A DNA stretch of 64,000 nt from Desulfobacterales bacterium (lineage in GTDB: Bacteria; Desulfobacterota; Desulfobacteria; Desulfobacterales; Desulfobacteraceae): contig JAGLHT010000004.1 of NCBI GenBank assembly GCA_023143455.1, forward strand, positions 1-64,000, read 5' to 3'. A model generated the notes under the pieces. The model saw nothing but the letters and a program-made list of their open reading frames with translations, did no database searches and was not told where the DNA came from. Shown here piece after piece: positions 8,773-17,545 of the stretch (position 1 is its first letter; the number at the start of each line of letters is the position of its first letter). Made by a program: the position numbers and the translations under genes.

Positions 8773-10263
8773 TTATGGAAACAGGTTATTACTCGCAAGG
8801 TTCACAAGATCAAGTATGTAAAACGTATTTGGGAAAAAACAAAAAATAATTGAAAAAATTGCTGTTATAGCCAATGGTACAATCATAAAAAGATAAAGGG
8901 GGTTTTGGGTTTCCATTGTGAATGCTTCCTGTTCAGGTGTTTTAAAAAATGCCTTTTGGATAATTGGAAAAAAATAAATCACATCCAAAATCGAGCTAAC
9001 AAGAATCACGCATAAAAAAATATAAGCGCCTGCCTGAATTGTGCCCAGACAAAGGAACCACTTACTGATGAACCCTGCCACCGGCGGTATTCCGCACATA
9101 CCAATGGCACCTATGGCAAAGGCAACCATTGTGATGGGCATTTTTTTTCCAATGCCGGAAAGTTGGCTTATCTGTTTCTTTCCTGAAATTACCATAATAG
9201 CTCCAGCACATAAAAACAGGGTGATTTTCATGAAGGCGTGAAAAGGAATATGTATCATCGCACCCTTTATTCCAAAGGGGCTTAAAAGTGCAATACCAAA
9301 CAGGATATATGAAAGCTGGCTAATGGTGGAATATGCCAGACGTCGTTTAAGATTATCTTCTGCTATGGCAAAAAATGATCCCACAAGCATGGTAAAAGAT
9401 GCAAAAATACCCAGAATCAGCCCAAGTCCCAATGCCTGGAAGAGATCAATGCCAAACACGTAACAAACAATCCTGACAAACCCGAACACACCTGCCTTGA
9501 CAACGGCAACCGCATGGAGCAAAGAACTGACCGGCGTCGGGGCAACCATAGCACTGGGTAGCCATGAATGAAACGGCATCCAGGCAGCTTTCATGGAACC
9601 CAGGGCAAAAAGGATAAAGAGAATTATCAGAGTGCTTTTAGAAGCAGTATTTGCCGTCAATATACCGCCTTTAATAAAGTCTGTGGTACCTGTCAAAGCA
9701 TAGGTCATAACAACTGCTGCAAACAAGAACCACCCGGAAATCAAAAGATATGCGAGGTATTTTTTTGCGCCTTCAAATGCCTCTTTATCTTCGTGATGGG
9801 CAACTAACCAATATGTGGAAAAAGTTAATGCCTCATAAAAAAAATAAAAAGTGATTAGATTTTTGGACATGGCAATACTGATTGCTGAAAAAATTGCCAA
9901 GGCAAAGTAAAAATAAAACCGGGTCTGGGCATGCTCATTTAACGCTCTCATATAACCAATAGAATAAATAGAAACCAGGATCCAAAGAAAAGAAGACGTA
10001 ATGGCAAACACCAAGCCAAATGCATCTACTTGAAATCCTAAATCAATACCAGGAGTAATGGTTAAAAGATGAGTTGTAATCAATTTGTTTTGTAATATTA
10101 TCGGTGCCAGGGAGATAATAATGGAGAACTGGATACTGGCTGCCACAAGGGTACACCCTTCCCTGAAGTTGGGCTTGTTTCTAAAAATCAGAATCAGCAG
10201 GCCGCACACTAAAGGACATGCCAGTGCTGCAAGGGGTCTTATGGATTCGACAACCGCTATCAT
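8773..10263 (-). CDS. Antiporter-like membrane subunit, MrpD/NuoN family (second copy)
   Basis: This 496-residue polytopic protein belongs to the proton-conducting antiporter superfamily. Conserved charged residues are visible: glutamate in FFYEALTFS, lysine in GSMKAAWMPFHSWLP, lysine in AVVKAGVFG and lysine in GFISKWFLC. The start overlaps the preceding mrpD-like stop as ATGA, indicating translational coupling. All expected channel residues appear intact, unlike in the next two copies. It probably works as one of four channel subunits in the complex. Confidence 0.87.
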   Translation of the reverse strand: MIAVVESIRPLAALACPLVCGLLILIFRNKPNFREGCTLVAASIQFSIIISLAPIILQNKLITTHLLTITPGIDLGFQVDAFGLVFAITSSFLWILVSIYSIGYMRALNEHAQTRFYFYFALAIFSAISIAMSKNLITFYFFYEALTFSTYWLVAHHEDKEAFEGAKKYLAYLLISGWFLFAAVVMTYALTGTTDFIKGGILTANTASKSTLIILFILFALGSMKAAWMPFHSWLPSAMVAPTPVSSLLHAVAVVKAGVFGFVRIVCYVFGIDLFQALGLGLILGIFASFTMLVGSFFAIAEDNLKRRLAYSTISQLSYILFGIALLSPFGIKGAMIHIPFHAFMKITLFLCAGAIMVISGKKQISQLSGIGKKMPITMVAFAIGAIGMCGIPPVAGFISKWFLCLGTIQAGAYIFLCVILVSSILDVIYFFPIIQKAFFKTPEQEAFTMETQNPLYLFMIVPLAITAIFSIIFCFFPNTFYILDLVNLASNNLFP

Positions 10264-11792
10264 TGAATGACTCCCAATCCAAAATTCAAATTAAGCGTGT
10301 TTAGGAATGGATTAAGCATCCCTGATATCCACACAAGACCAATAATGAATGTCAATGCTGCCATAATCACACTGGGTATCAACATGCTCCCAGGAAGTTC
10401 TTGTACCTCAACAGGCGTTTGTTGGTCAAATTTATTTTCTGGTTCATTCGGAGGCTTAATATACATGGTTTCAATAATGCGCCAAAAATAAACAAGCATT
10501 AAAAGAGTACTGATAAAAATAACTGCCACAAATGGATATTGACCAGCATCAATCACTGCAAGGATTAAATACCATTTGGAAACAAATCCTGCTCCTGGAG
10601 GCAACCCTATCATTGCAAGTGATGCTATGATTAAGACCAAGGCAGAATATGGCATTTTCCTGGATAGTCCTGTAAAGTCACTGATATTCCAAAGATTAAA
10701 TTTATATATAAATCCACAGGCAACCATGAACATAGCACTTTTGATAATTGCATGGTTTAATAAATGCATAATTACAGGAGTCAATCCAAGGGATGTTGAA
10801 GCTGCAAGACCAATCCCTAATACAATATACCCAACATTAGCAATGCTGGAATATGCCAGCATTCGTTTCAGGTTGTCTTGCACAATTGCATATACTGAAC
10901 CAACTATTATTGCCATTGCTGCAATCCAGCAAATTATATTAAATACTGGTAATACAGTTTTTATAAAGTTTATAGTATATACGGAAAAAATGATTCTTAT
11001 TAAAGCATAAATAAATGTTTTTGCCACGGCTGTGGAGATAATAATACTAACTGCAGACGGCGCATGGGTATAGGCATCCGGTTGCCATGCATGAAGCGGA
11101 AACAAAGCAATTTTTATGGCAAATCCGATAAAAATAAATACAAAAGATGTAATAACCGTCTTTGATTCATATATTGCCGGTAACAATTGTGCAAGTTCCC
11201 CCATATTCAAGGTGCCTGTTGCAATATATAGATAACCCACTCCTAAAAGGTAAAAACAAGCCCCGATGGTTCCAATGATCAGATATCTAAATCCTGCTAC
11301 AGTTGCCCTTTTGTTTCCAACAGCAACCAGTGAATAACCTGTCAGAGATGCCACCTCGAGGAGCACAAACAGGTTGAACAAATCCCCGGTTACAATAATG
11401 CCTAAAAGTCCTGTTATCAAGAGAAGATAAAGACACCAAAACAAAAAGACCTTATCCGGCATTTCTTTTTCAACAATTTTTTTGCTGTAGACAGCCGTGA
11501 GAAAACCCAAAAAAGATATTAAAACCAACATAAAGACAGCCAAATGATCGACCTTATATTCTATCCCCATAGGTGGCATCCATCCACCCATATGGTATTG
11601 CATGTCTCCCTGATTTAGAACGATACCAAAGAGTGAAACAGAGCTAATAAGACAAACAAACAAAGCAGTTATAGCCAAGAAAAATGTAAATCTCTTATAC
11701 CGCCACCCTATAAAAGAGATGACAAGTGAAGCGATTAAAGGAACAATAATAATAATGACTGGTAATTGTTGACCCATTTTTTTTCCAACCAT
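10260..11792 (-). CDS. mrpD: Monovalent cation/proton antiporter subunit D (MrpD-like)
   Basis: This 510-residue membrane protein is the first antiporter-like subunit of the operon and the closest to MrpD. It has about 14 hydrophobic helices. The glutamate in FVLLEVASLTGYS, the lysine in AIKIALFPLHAW, the lysine in AVAKTFIYAL and the lysine in GFVSKWYL are all present, so it should be an active channel. The start could be the ATG at 11792, or the ATG at 11777 with better-spaced TTGGAA; I keep the longer form. It lies 23 bases after the cyclic-nucleotide-binding gene and overlaps the next gene by four bases. Confidence 0.9.
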   Translation of the reverse strand: MVGKKMGQQLPVIIIIVPLIASLVISFIGWRYKRFTFFLAITALFVCLISSVSLFGIVLNQGDMQYHMGGWMPPMGIEYKVDHLAVFMLVLISFLGFLTAVYSKKIVEKEMPDKVFLFWCLYLLLITGLLGIIVTGDLFNLFVLLEVASLTGYSLVAVGNKRATVAGFRYLIIGTIGACFYLLGVGYLYIATGTLNMGELAQLLPAIYESKTVITSFVFIFIGFAIKIALFPLHAWQPDAYTHAPSAVSIIISTAVAKTFIYALIRIIFSVYTINFIKTVLPVFNIICWIAAMAIIVGSVYAIVQDNLKRMLAYSSIANVGYIVLGIGLAASTSLGLTPVIMHLLNHAIIKSAMFMVACGFIYKFNLWNISDFTGLSRKMPYSALVLIIASLAMIGLPPGAGFVSKWYLILAVIDAGQYPFVAVIFISTLLMLVYFWRIIETMYIKPPNEPENKFDQQTPVEVQELPGSMLIPSVIMAALTFIIGLVWISGMLNPFLNTLNLNFGLGVIQ

Positions 11793-11815
11793 ACCCTGAT
11801 ATAAGTTAGTTATTC

Positions 11816-12292
11816 CTACAAAAGATTGCCAATATCTGGATGAAATTTAATCGTCTTGACAAGCTGTCTGGTTCTGACATCATATCTTTTTTTAAGAACA
11901 TGCAGAAGTCGCTGACTGATCACAAATCCTAATGAATGATTTTCCTCCATTATTTTTTTTATTTTAAAGTCCCTGAATGAATATACCTGGCAGGTTTCAG
12001 AGCAGATCGCATTACTCGAATATACATCATTTTCAAGCATGGATGACCAGCCAAATGAAAAACCCGGCTTGATGGAACTCATGGAAACGGTTATTTTATC
12101 TGTAATCCGGTGTTCCAAAAGTACTTTACCCGTTTTTAACAAAAAAAGACGGTCTGCTTCCTCTCCTTGTTTGAAAACCATTTCATTTTCTTCAAAAAGA
12201 AGTATCTCCGTAATGGGGATAAGACTTTTGAGCATATCGTCCGATAAATAACCAAACATGACAAATTGCTTTAAATCCTGTACTGCTATCAT
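11816..12292 (-). CDS. Cyclic-nucleotide-binding domain protein within the antiporter operon
   Basis: This 158-residue soluble protein is almost entirely a Crp-type cNMP-binding beta-roll (about residues 10-125; FKQGEEADRLFLLKTGKV is typical). The C-terminal helix (about 125-150) is not followed by a helix-turn-helix, so it is unlikely to be a transcription factor. Some residues of the usual phosphate-binding cassette are not obvious, so nucleotide binding is uncertain. It is inserted between mrpC and mrpD on the same strand (gaps of 36 and 23 bases). It may be a regulatory subunit that gates the antiporter, which is inference from position. Confidence 0.8.
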   Translation of the reverse strand: MIAVQDLKQFVMFGYLSDDMLKSLIPITEILLFEENEMVFKQGEEADRLFLLKTGKVLLEHRITDKITVSMSSIKPGFSFGWSSMLENDVYSSNAICSETCQVYSFRDFKIKKIMEENHSLGFVISQRLLHVLKKRYDVRTRQLVKTIKFHPDIGNLL

Positions 12293-12328
12293 TATTATCC
12301 TCTTGAATATTAATGAGTCATTATTTAT

Positions 12329-12742
12329 TTATTCATTTTCAATTGTATCTTCTGCTGTTTGGAAAAGGATCTTGTCCTCTTCAATGGTTTTATAATCTTT
12401 GTAAATCTTGATAACCATTGCTAATGCCACTCCAAGTGTTGCCACAGCGACAACAATAGCAGTCAGCATAAGTACATGGGGCAACGGATTGATGTAGTTT
12501 ACAGCTTGTATTGCGACATTAGCGTCATGATCATTTTGAAGCTCAAGAATAGGTAAAGTTGCATTGTTTTTTGCTCCTATAGATATAAAAAACAGGATGA
12601 TTGAAGTTTGCAGGATATTCAGGCCGATGATCTTTTTCATATAGTTTTTTTTCATAAAAATGCCATACATTCCCAGCATCATCAATATAATGTAGATAAA
12701 ATAATTAATCTTTGAAATGATAAATGGTAGCACCTCATGCAT
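12329..12742 (-). CDS. mrpC: Antiporter subunit C (MrpC/NuoK-like)
   Basis: This 137-residue protein has three hydrophobic helices in the MrpC/NuoK pattern. It includes GIFMKKNYMKKIIGLNILQT early and HVLMLTAIVVAVATLGVALA in the last helix. It is slightly longer than usual because of an acidic C-terminal tail. It lies two bases downstream of the mrpB-like gene. MrpC forms part of the membrane core beside MrpD. Confidence 0.88.
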   Translation of the reverse strand: MHEVLPFIISKINYFIYIILMMLGMYGIFMKKNYMKKIIGLNILQTSIILFFISIGAKNNATLPILELQNDHDANVAIQAVNYINPLPHVLMLTAIVVAVATLGVALAMVIKIYKDYKTIEEDKILFQTAEDTIENE

Positions 12743-12744
12743 TT

Positions 12745-13575
12745 TTACAGTCCCTCTTTATGTTTTCCGCCTGAAGCTAGATTATAGTAAAGTAGTATCA
12801 TCACACCCATAACAGCAATGCCAACACCTATCTCCACAATTAATATGCCATAGGATCTTGCCGTGATAGGGTCTGTAGCAAAAAGAGATGCCAAGGCGCT
12901 GTAGTCCAGAAAATTGGATTTAAAAACCATACACAAAATCCCTGTACCTGCATAAATAAAAACACCAAGGGCACACATAAAAACAGTAATTTTTTCACTC
13001 ATCTGTCTGATAGCTAACCTAAGATTGAACCCTAGGGCAAAAAGTACAAATGATGCACCCAAAATTACACCTCCCTGGAATCCACCTCCCGGGCTGTAAT
13101 GCCCATGTGCAATAACATAGAAAGCAAACACCTGGATAAATGGGATGACCATCCTACAGGTAGTTCTGATAACTAAATCATAGGGTATCCAAACAGAATC
13201 AATTCGTTCAAAATGATCGGAGTGATCCGGAACCTTTCCTCCTTTTTCAATCCGCAATGTAATTCCAGTTGGAATATGTCGGTACATTCTTGATTCCGGT
13301 ATCGATGATTTGAATGTTCTTAAAAGAAAAATGCAGGCAATACCCGCAGTAAAAATTACAATGGTTTCAAACATGGTATCATAACCACGATAGTCTGCCA
13401 GAATTGATGTTACAACATTGGGTACAGAAGTATCTTCCATGGTATGTTCTATATAATAAGGCGATAAATGGCTGGATGCAGGTGAATTGGGATCTCCCCA
13501 GGAAGGAAAATCAATGGCTCCGTAAAATAAGAGACCACCTAGTGAAAAAAGTAAAATCAAGCCGGTTATTTTCAA
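12745..13575 (-). CDS. mrpB: Fused MbhE-like / MrpB antiporter subunit
   Basis: This 276-residue membrane protein has two parts. The N-terminal part (about 1-95), containing SILADYRGYDTMFETIVIF, matches the MbhE / MrpA C-terminal element. The C-terminal part (about 125-270) is a MnhB/MrpB domain with GGFQGGVILGASFVL. The fusion is common where MrpA is split, as here. It overlaps the DUF4040 gene by four bases and precedes mrpC by two, so expression is coupled. Confidence 0.88.
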   Translation of the reverse strand: MKITGLILLFSLGGLLFYGAIDFPSWGDPNSPASSHLSPYYIEHTMEDTSVPNVVTSILADYRGYDTMFETIVIFTAGIACIFLLRTFKSSIPESRMYRHIPTGITLRIEKGGKVPDHSDHFERIDSVWIPYDLVIRTTCRMVIPFIQVFAFYVIAHGHYSPGGGFQGGVILGASFVLFALGFNLRLAIRQMSEKITVFMCALGVFIYAGTGILCMVFKSNFLDYSALASLFATDPITARSYGILIVEIGVGIAVMGVMILLYYNLASGGKHKEGL

Positions 13576-13817
13576 TTATCAGTACTCCTTGTTGTTCGAT
13601 AAACTGCAGAAACAAACAATACCGTACTGATTCCTGCTCCAACCGAGGCTTCGGTAAATGCCACATCAACCGCTCCCATAATTGCCCATAAAAGGCATAA
13701 CATAAAACTATAGGCCCCAAACAAAATTGCAGCACTCAATAAGTCTTTGGTAGTCAGAGCCCCGATACCGAACAAGACGACCATGACCAGAATAATAAGT
13801 TCAATCTGCCATATCAT
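13572..13817 (-). CDS. DUF4040 (MbhD-like) antiporter subunit
   Basis: This 81-residue protein has two or three hydrophobic helices and the conserved AFTEASVGAGISTVLF segment of the MbhD/DUF4040 family. That family corresponds to a helix group near the MrpA C-terminus. It sits two bases after mrpG and overlaps the mrpB-like gene by four bases. Together with the next gene it supplies the part of MrpA that is missing as a single polypeptide. Confidence 0.85.
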   Translation of the reverse strand: MIWQIELIILVMVVLFGIGALTTKDLLSAAILFGAYSFMLCLLWAIMGAVDVAFTEASVGAGISTVLFVSAVYRTTRSTDN

Positions 13818-13819
13818 AT

Positions 13820-14140
13820 TTAATTATCCCCTGGTTTTTCCCAGGGCGTAAGCCCTGCTCTTACACCCGCATCTACAATGGAATGAATCGCGGTGGGACT
13901 TGTTATAAAAACAAATACTACAATTAAGATGATCTTTACGGATGTAATAATAGCGTCAAGAGAAAAAGGTTGTATGGTATACAATACAAAAGCTGACATT
14001 GTAATAACAAGACCTCCTGTATCAAGTTTGCCTGCAGGATGCAGTCGAGAATAAAAATCAGGGAACCTTATAATACCAATAGCCCCGCCTGCAAAAAAGA
14101 TAAGACCACATATTAAAATGATAGTGATTATAATAGTCAT
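13820..14140 (-). CDS. mrpG: Antiporter subunit G (MrpG)
   Basis: This 106-residue protein has three helices and the family signature GIIRFPDFYSRLHPAGK early in the chain. Length and signature are typical of MrpG/MnhG. It overlaps mrpF by four bases. It is a structural membrane subunit of the antiporter complex. Confidence 0.92.
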   Translation of the reverse strand: MTIIITIILICGLIFFAGGAIGIIRFPDFYSRLHPAGKLDTGGLVITMSAFVLYTIQPFSLDAIITSVKIILIVVFVFITSPTAIHSIVDAGVRAGLTPWEKPGDN

Positions 14141-14460
14141 ATTATTTTTGTCCTGTTTCTTGTTTCAGTAATCTTATTTTCCAGGGTTTCATCGTACAAT
14201 CCTTTTTGTTTATGAAAATATCGGGAAGCTGCCAACACAGCAATAAAGTTAAGCATGGCATAGGCCAGGGCAATATCCACAAACATATCCACACGCTTGT
14301 ATATCAAACCTATGAGTATCAATATGACAATTGTTTTACTGCCAATCGCATTTACCCCCACCAGCCGATCCAGAACTGTTGGCCCGACAAGAGATCTATA
14401 GGTTGGGAGCAGAAGCAGAAGACCTAAAAATATGCCAGCATATATAAAAATATCACTCAT
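14137..14460 (-). CDS. mrpF: Antiporter subunit F (MrpF)
   Basis: This 107-residue protein has three helices and the segment GPTVLDRLVGVNAIGSKT, which is characteristic of MrpF, followed by DIALAYAMLNFI. It overlaps both mrpE and mrpG by four bases. In other Mrp systems this subunit contributes to the cation path, which is known for the family rather than shown here. Confidence 0.93.
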   Translation of the reverse strand: MSDIFIYAGIFLGLLLLLPTYRSLVGPTVLDRLVGVNAIGSKTIVILILIGLIYKRVDMFVDIALAYAMLNFIAVLAASRYFHKQKGLYDETLENKITETRNRTKII

Positions 14461-15038
14461 AATTCATCAAAAACCTTTGCGATTTTTTTTTCCATTTCAC
14501 CCGGCAGATCCTTACCTGATTTGTCATCAATACAATGTATTACAAATTTTCCCATTACGTCGGCGTGCATTGTAATTGTTCCGGGAGTAAGGGTAATAGA
14601 ATTTGCAAAAGTAGTACGGGAAACATCACTTTTCAATTTAGTGTTAAACGTAATAATTTTAGGATTAATCATATCCATCATCCTTGGGTGGAGTGTCAGA
14701 TAGAGCACATGTAAATTTGAGATAAAAATTTGATAGAAAAGCCAGGGGAGATAACCAGCAAATTTGAGCCAACATTTAAAAAGACTGAATGATAAGGGAT
14801 TGGGAAATAGCAATCGGCTGCTGATTGACGATACAATAAGGCAGGATGCTACACCCAGAGATACATGAAAAAAATCAAACTTACCCGAGAAAAGCAGCCA
14901 GAAAAAGACAGTGATAATGAACGTCAAAAAAAATGAACCCAGGGTCAACTGATTTTTAGATTTGCGTTTTATTGGTCGATTTTGGTTTTTATCAAGACGA
15001 GTATTTTTATCTAAAGTCTTTTTACTGGTAGTATCCAA
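14457..15038 (-). CDS. mrpE: Antiporter subunit E (MrpE)
   Basis: This 193-residue protein has a basic N-terminal tail, two hydrophobic segments (about 28-68 and 82-105) and the MrpE signature NSITLTPGTITM near residue 145. The start is a TTG at 15038 preceded by AAGGAGG ten bases upstream; no ATG fits. It is the first antiporter gene of the operon, 84 bases downstream of an unrelated paralogous pair on the same strand. Confidence 0.9.
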   Translation of the reverse strand: MDTTSKKTLDKNTRLDKNQNRPIKRKSKNQLTLGSFFLTFIITVFFWLLFSGKFDFFHVSLGVASCLIVSSISSRLLFPNPLSFSLFKCWLKFAGYLPWLFYQIFISNLHVLYLTLHPRMMDMINPKIITFNTKLKSDVSRTTFANSITLTPGTITMHADVMGKFVIHCIDDKSGKDLPGEMEKKIAKVFDEL

Positions 15039-15122
15039 TTATTACAATCCTCCTTATTACATTCTCGTTTTGAGTTAGCTGATCATAACCATCATTTTTA
15101 AATGCGGGTTGCAATTTCCAGA

Positions 15123-15782
15123 TTAATCGATAACTAATTGATAGCTTGCAGATTTATACCCTTTTATTTTTTGGATAGAAAATGTAAGTATTCGACTGCG
15201 ATAGCATTCAATTAACTCTTTTAATTTTCGTTTTGCATTTTGGAATTTCTTGCTTTGTAGATTATTCATTAGGTTGTTTATATCCGTCACCCTACCTTCA
15301 CAAATTATTCCAGGCCCGTCACCAATGAGGACTTCCCATTCTCCAGCAATTGAAACACCCAATTCGTTAAGAACAGGGAAATATTCATTAATGACAAATT
15401 GATCATATTCCTCTTTTTTATGACTTAAGACATTCCACATTTGATTAAATTTAATAGTGTCTCGACGGATATCCATGGTGTAGGTGTCTATTTTACCACT
15501 GTTTACAAGAACTTTAGTTTGATAATTTTTTACAAACTTGTGTAAATTCTGTTTTAAGAGTTTGTATTGTTTATCCTTTAAAGCCTTTTCTATTATCTCC
15601 AGATCACTAGTTGTGTTCTCCATGATGATTTCACTATATGCACCAATGAGCACTGACCATACTGCTACGGTTTGAAGACCAAGGCTATTAATGCCAGGTA
15701 TGAATTTAGTAATTATAAATTTCACATACTCTTTTTCCATTTCAGGAATAATAGACCAATAGTGGTTCAGTTTAACTGGCAT
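15123..15782 (-). CDS. Hypothetical protein with duplicated NIPSNAP/ABM-like domain (copy 2)
   Basis: This 219-residue soluble protein is paralogous to its upstream neighbour over almost the whole length. Each copy has two halves: HYWSIIP near residue 6 with VWSVLIGAYSE, and QMWNVLSH near residue 115 with EWEVLIGDGPG. This suggests two ferredoxin-like dimeric alpha-beta barrel units. The ATG at 15782 is preferred because GGAGGG lies six bases upstream. I do not recognise a named family; the fold is inferred from the pattern. The C-terminus extends about 14 residues beyond the paralogue. Confidence 0.7.
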   Translation of the reverse strand: MPVKLNHYWSIIPEMEKEYVKFIITKFIPGINSLGLQTVAVWSVLIGAYSEIIMENTTSDLEIIEKALKDKQYKLLKQNLHKFVKNYQTKVLVNSGKIDTYTMDIRRDTIKFNQMWNVLSHKKEEYDQFVINEYFPVLNELGVSIAGEWEVLIGDGPGIICEGRVTDINNLMNNLQSKKFQNAKRKLKELIECYRSRILTFSIQKIKGYKSASYQLVID

Positions 15783-15867
15783 GGGGGACCCTCCTCTCAA
15801 AAAGTTTGCAGCATTAACTTAAAAGACCAGGTTAACCTAAAAGCTTCAGGTTAATAAAAATAAATAT

Positions 15868-16485
15868 TTAATTTTTGACATAAAAGGTTAGAATGCGGCT
15901 ACGATAATTTTCAATGTATTGTTTTAATTCACAGTTTACATTTTGAAATTTCTTGCTTTGCAGATTCAGTATCAAGTTGTTTATATCCGCCACCCTGCCT
16001 TCACAGATTATTCCAGGTCCGTCACCTATTAAAACTTCCCATTCCCCGGCAACTGCAATACCCAATTCGTTAAGAACAGGATAAAATTCATTGATGACAA
16101 ACTGGTCATATTTGTCCTTTTTGTGAGTCTGAACATTCCACATTTGATTAAATTTAATGGTATCTTGACTGATATCCATTGTGTAGGTATCTATTTTACC
16201 GGTATTGATAAGAACTTTTGATTGATAATTTTTTACATATTTATGTAAAGCCTGCTTTAAGAGCTTGTAACGTGTATCCTTTAACGCTTTTTCAATATTC
16301 TCAAAATCACTACTTGTGTTTTCCAGTACGATTTCACTGTATGCTCCAATTAACACTGACCATACTGCTACTGTATGGAGACCCAAATTATTAACACCGG
16401 GTATAAATTTATTGGTTACAAACTCCACGCACTCACCATCCATTCCAGGAATAATAGACCAATAGTGATTCAGCTTAACTGACAT
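15868..16485 (-). CDS. Hypothetical protein with duplicated NIPSNAP/ABM-like domain (copy 1)
   Basis: This 205-residue protein is highly similar to the next gene downstream, including the segments HYWSIIPGM and EWEVLIGDGPGIICEGRV, so the pair arose by recent tandem duplication. Each protein is itself an internal duplication. The ATG at 16485 has AGGAGG at ideal spacing. No catalytic motif is visible. The pair may be read through into the antiporter operon, since only 84 bases separate the second copy from mrpE, but functional linkage is unproven. Confidence 0.7.
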   Translation of the reverse strand: MSVKLNHYWSIIPGMDGECVEFVTNKFIPGVNNLGLHTVAVWSVLIGAYSEIVLENTSSDFENIEKALKDTRYKLLKQALHKYVKNYQSKVLINTGKIDTYTMDISQDTIKFNQMWNVQTHKKDKYDQFVINEFYPVLNELGIAVAGEWEVLIGDGPGIICEGRVADINNLILNLQSKKFQNVNCELKQYIENYRSRILTFYVKN

Positions 16486-16855
16486 TGAATAACCTCCTCT
16501 AATATGGATCAATCAAAATTATGATACACGACAAAAATTTATAACCAAATCCAAATTTAACAGGTTCCCATAAAATTTCTTTATTGAAAATAAGAGGTAA
16601 CCTGTAAAACAATTTTTTTAAGACTATGTAATAAATTATTTAATAATCAACCAATAAAAATTTTACAGTGAACTTAGAAAAAGTAAATTAGAGTAATAGT
16701 ATCAAGTCAGAACAAGCCAGTATTCAGAGGCGTACTATGATTTCACCATAACTGTACCTTTTTTATATGTCAAGTCAAAGATCAGAAATTACTTGATTCA
16801 TTGAAAAAAAGTGATACTAATTATCAAGATTGCCCACTATAACTGGATATGAGCA
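16486..16855. other. Non-coding stretch upstream of the MBL remnant
   Basis: This AT-rich stretch has no convincing gene. It contains a 7-base inverted repeat (ACAGGTT at 16560-16566 and AACCTGT at 16599-16605) with a 32-base loop and a following run of seven T. This could be a weak plus-strand terminator. It should also hold the promoter of the duplicated-domain gene pair, but I see no strong match. Confidence 0.4.
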
Positions 16856-17404
16856 ATGAAAAAAAATAGAACCACCAAACAAATAACTAGATGAAAAGCA
16901 ATTTTAATTCTTTTGGGAACTTTGGTATCCGCAACCTTTGGATTTGGAATCTTTGATTATATACAAAATATGCAAAAAAATTTCAAGTCGAATTATTTTA
17001 ATAATGGAAAATTTAAAAATATAACTCCTGTTGACATCATAAAAAAAGGTACAACGCTTAACACTGCTAAAAGATGATTTTTCAACAAAAAAAATACTTT
17101 CCTTAATAGAAAGTTTCATTTTTCCGCAGATAAAATCCCAAAGATGGTTTCCAAAGACTTGAAAATTATGTGGACAAGCCATTCATCAGTTTACATCGAA
17201 ATTGAAGGTAAGCGGTTTGTGATCCGGCCGTGAAAAGAACCTGTTGAAAGGCTTATTATCGCTGCTGAACAAAACAATATTAAACTATCACTTCCAAAAC
17301 CGGGGCAATTACTTTCGGAAAATGAATTTGTAATAAATTCTAAATGGTGGGAAATAAATCAGATATTCCTGAAACCCAATTCATTGCCCCATAATTATAA
17401 TTAG
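16856..17404 (+). pseudogene. Remnant of a membrane-anchored MBL-fold hydrolase with three in-frame TGA codons
   Basis: One frame runs 183 codons from an ATG to a TAG and is broken only by TGA at 16892, 17075 and 17231; there is no TAA or TAG inside. The translation has an N-terminal hydrophobic anchor (ILILLGTLVSATFGFGIF) and a linker (NGKFKNITPVD). It then has the strand that opens the metallo-beta-lactamase fold (MWTSHSSVYIEIEGKRFVI) and the family's C-terminal end (KEPVERLIIAAEQNN, then KWWE). The central metal-binding core with HxHxDH is missing, as if deleted between the second part and the tail. The TGA codons fall where tryptophan would be plausible in the family, while TGG also occurs in the frame. 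I read it as a decayed gene. Confidence 0.65.
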
Positions 17405-17545
17405 CTTACATCAAAAAAACTTACAATGTAAAAAAAACAATTCGAAAAACAACCGCAAAATTCTTTACATTTTTAAAACTGAAACTCTAAAATGAGTTGA
17501 CAAATAGGGCTCTTCAGGTATACTTGTTTTTCTTGATTTTGATGC

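Noticed and set aside
5019-15038. A complex I or membrane-bound hydrogenase operon
   Set aside because: There are no NuoB/C/D/H/I, hydrogenase or flavoprotein genes in the operon; the E, F, G, B and C subunits point to a Mrp-type complex.
16904-17182. A 92-residue minus-strand reading frame
   Set aside because: It lies opposite the MBL remnant, has low-complexity composition and no ribosome site; the plus-strand reading has recognisable family segments.
16856-17404. Reading the three TGA codons as selenocysteine because selC is adjacent
   Set aside because: The codons fall at Trp-like positions of an MBL-fold remnant whose catalytic core is missing, and I see no convincing SECIS hairpin after them.
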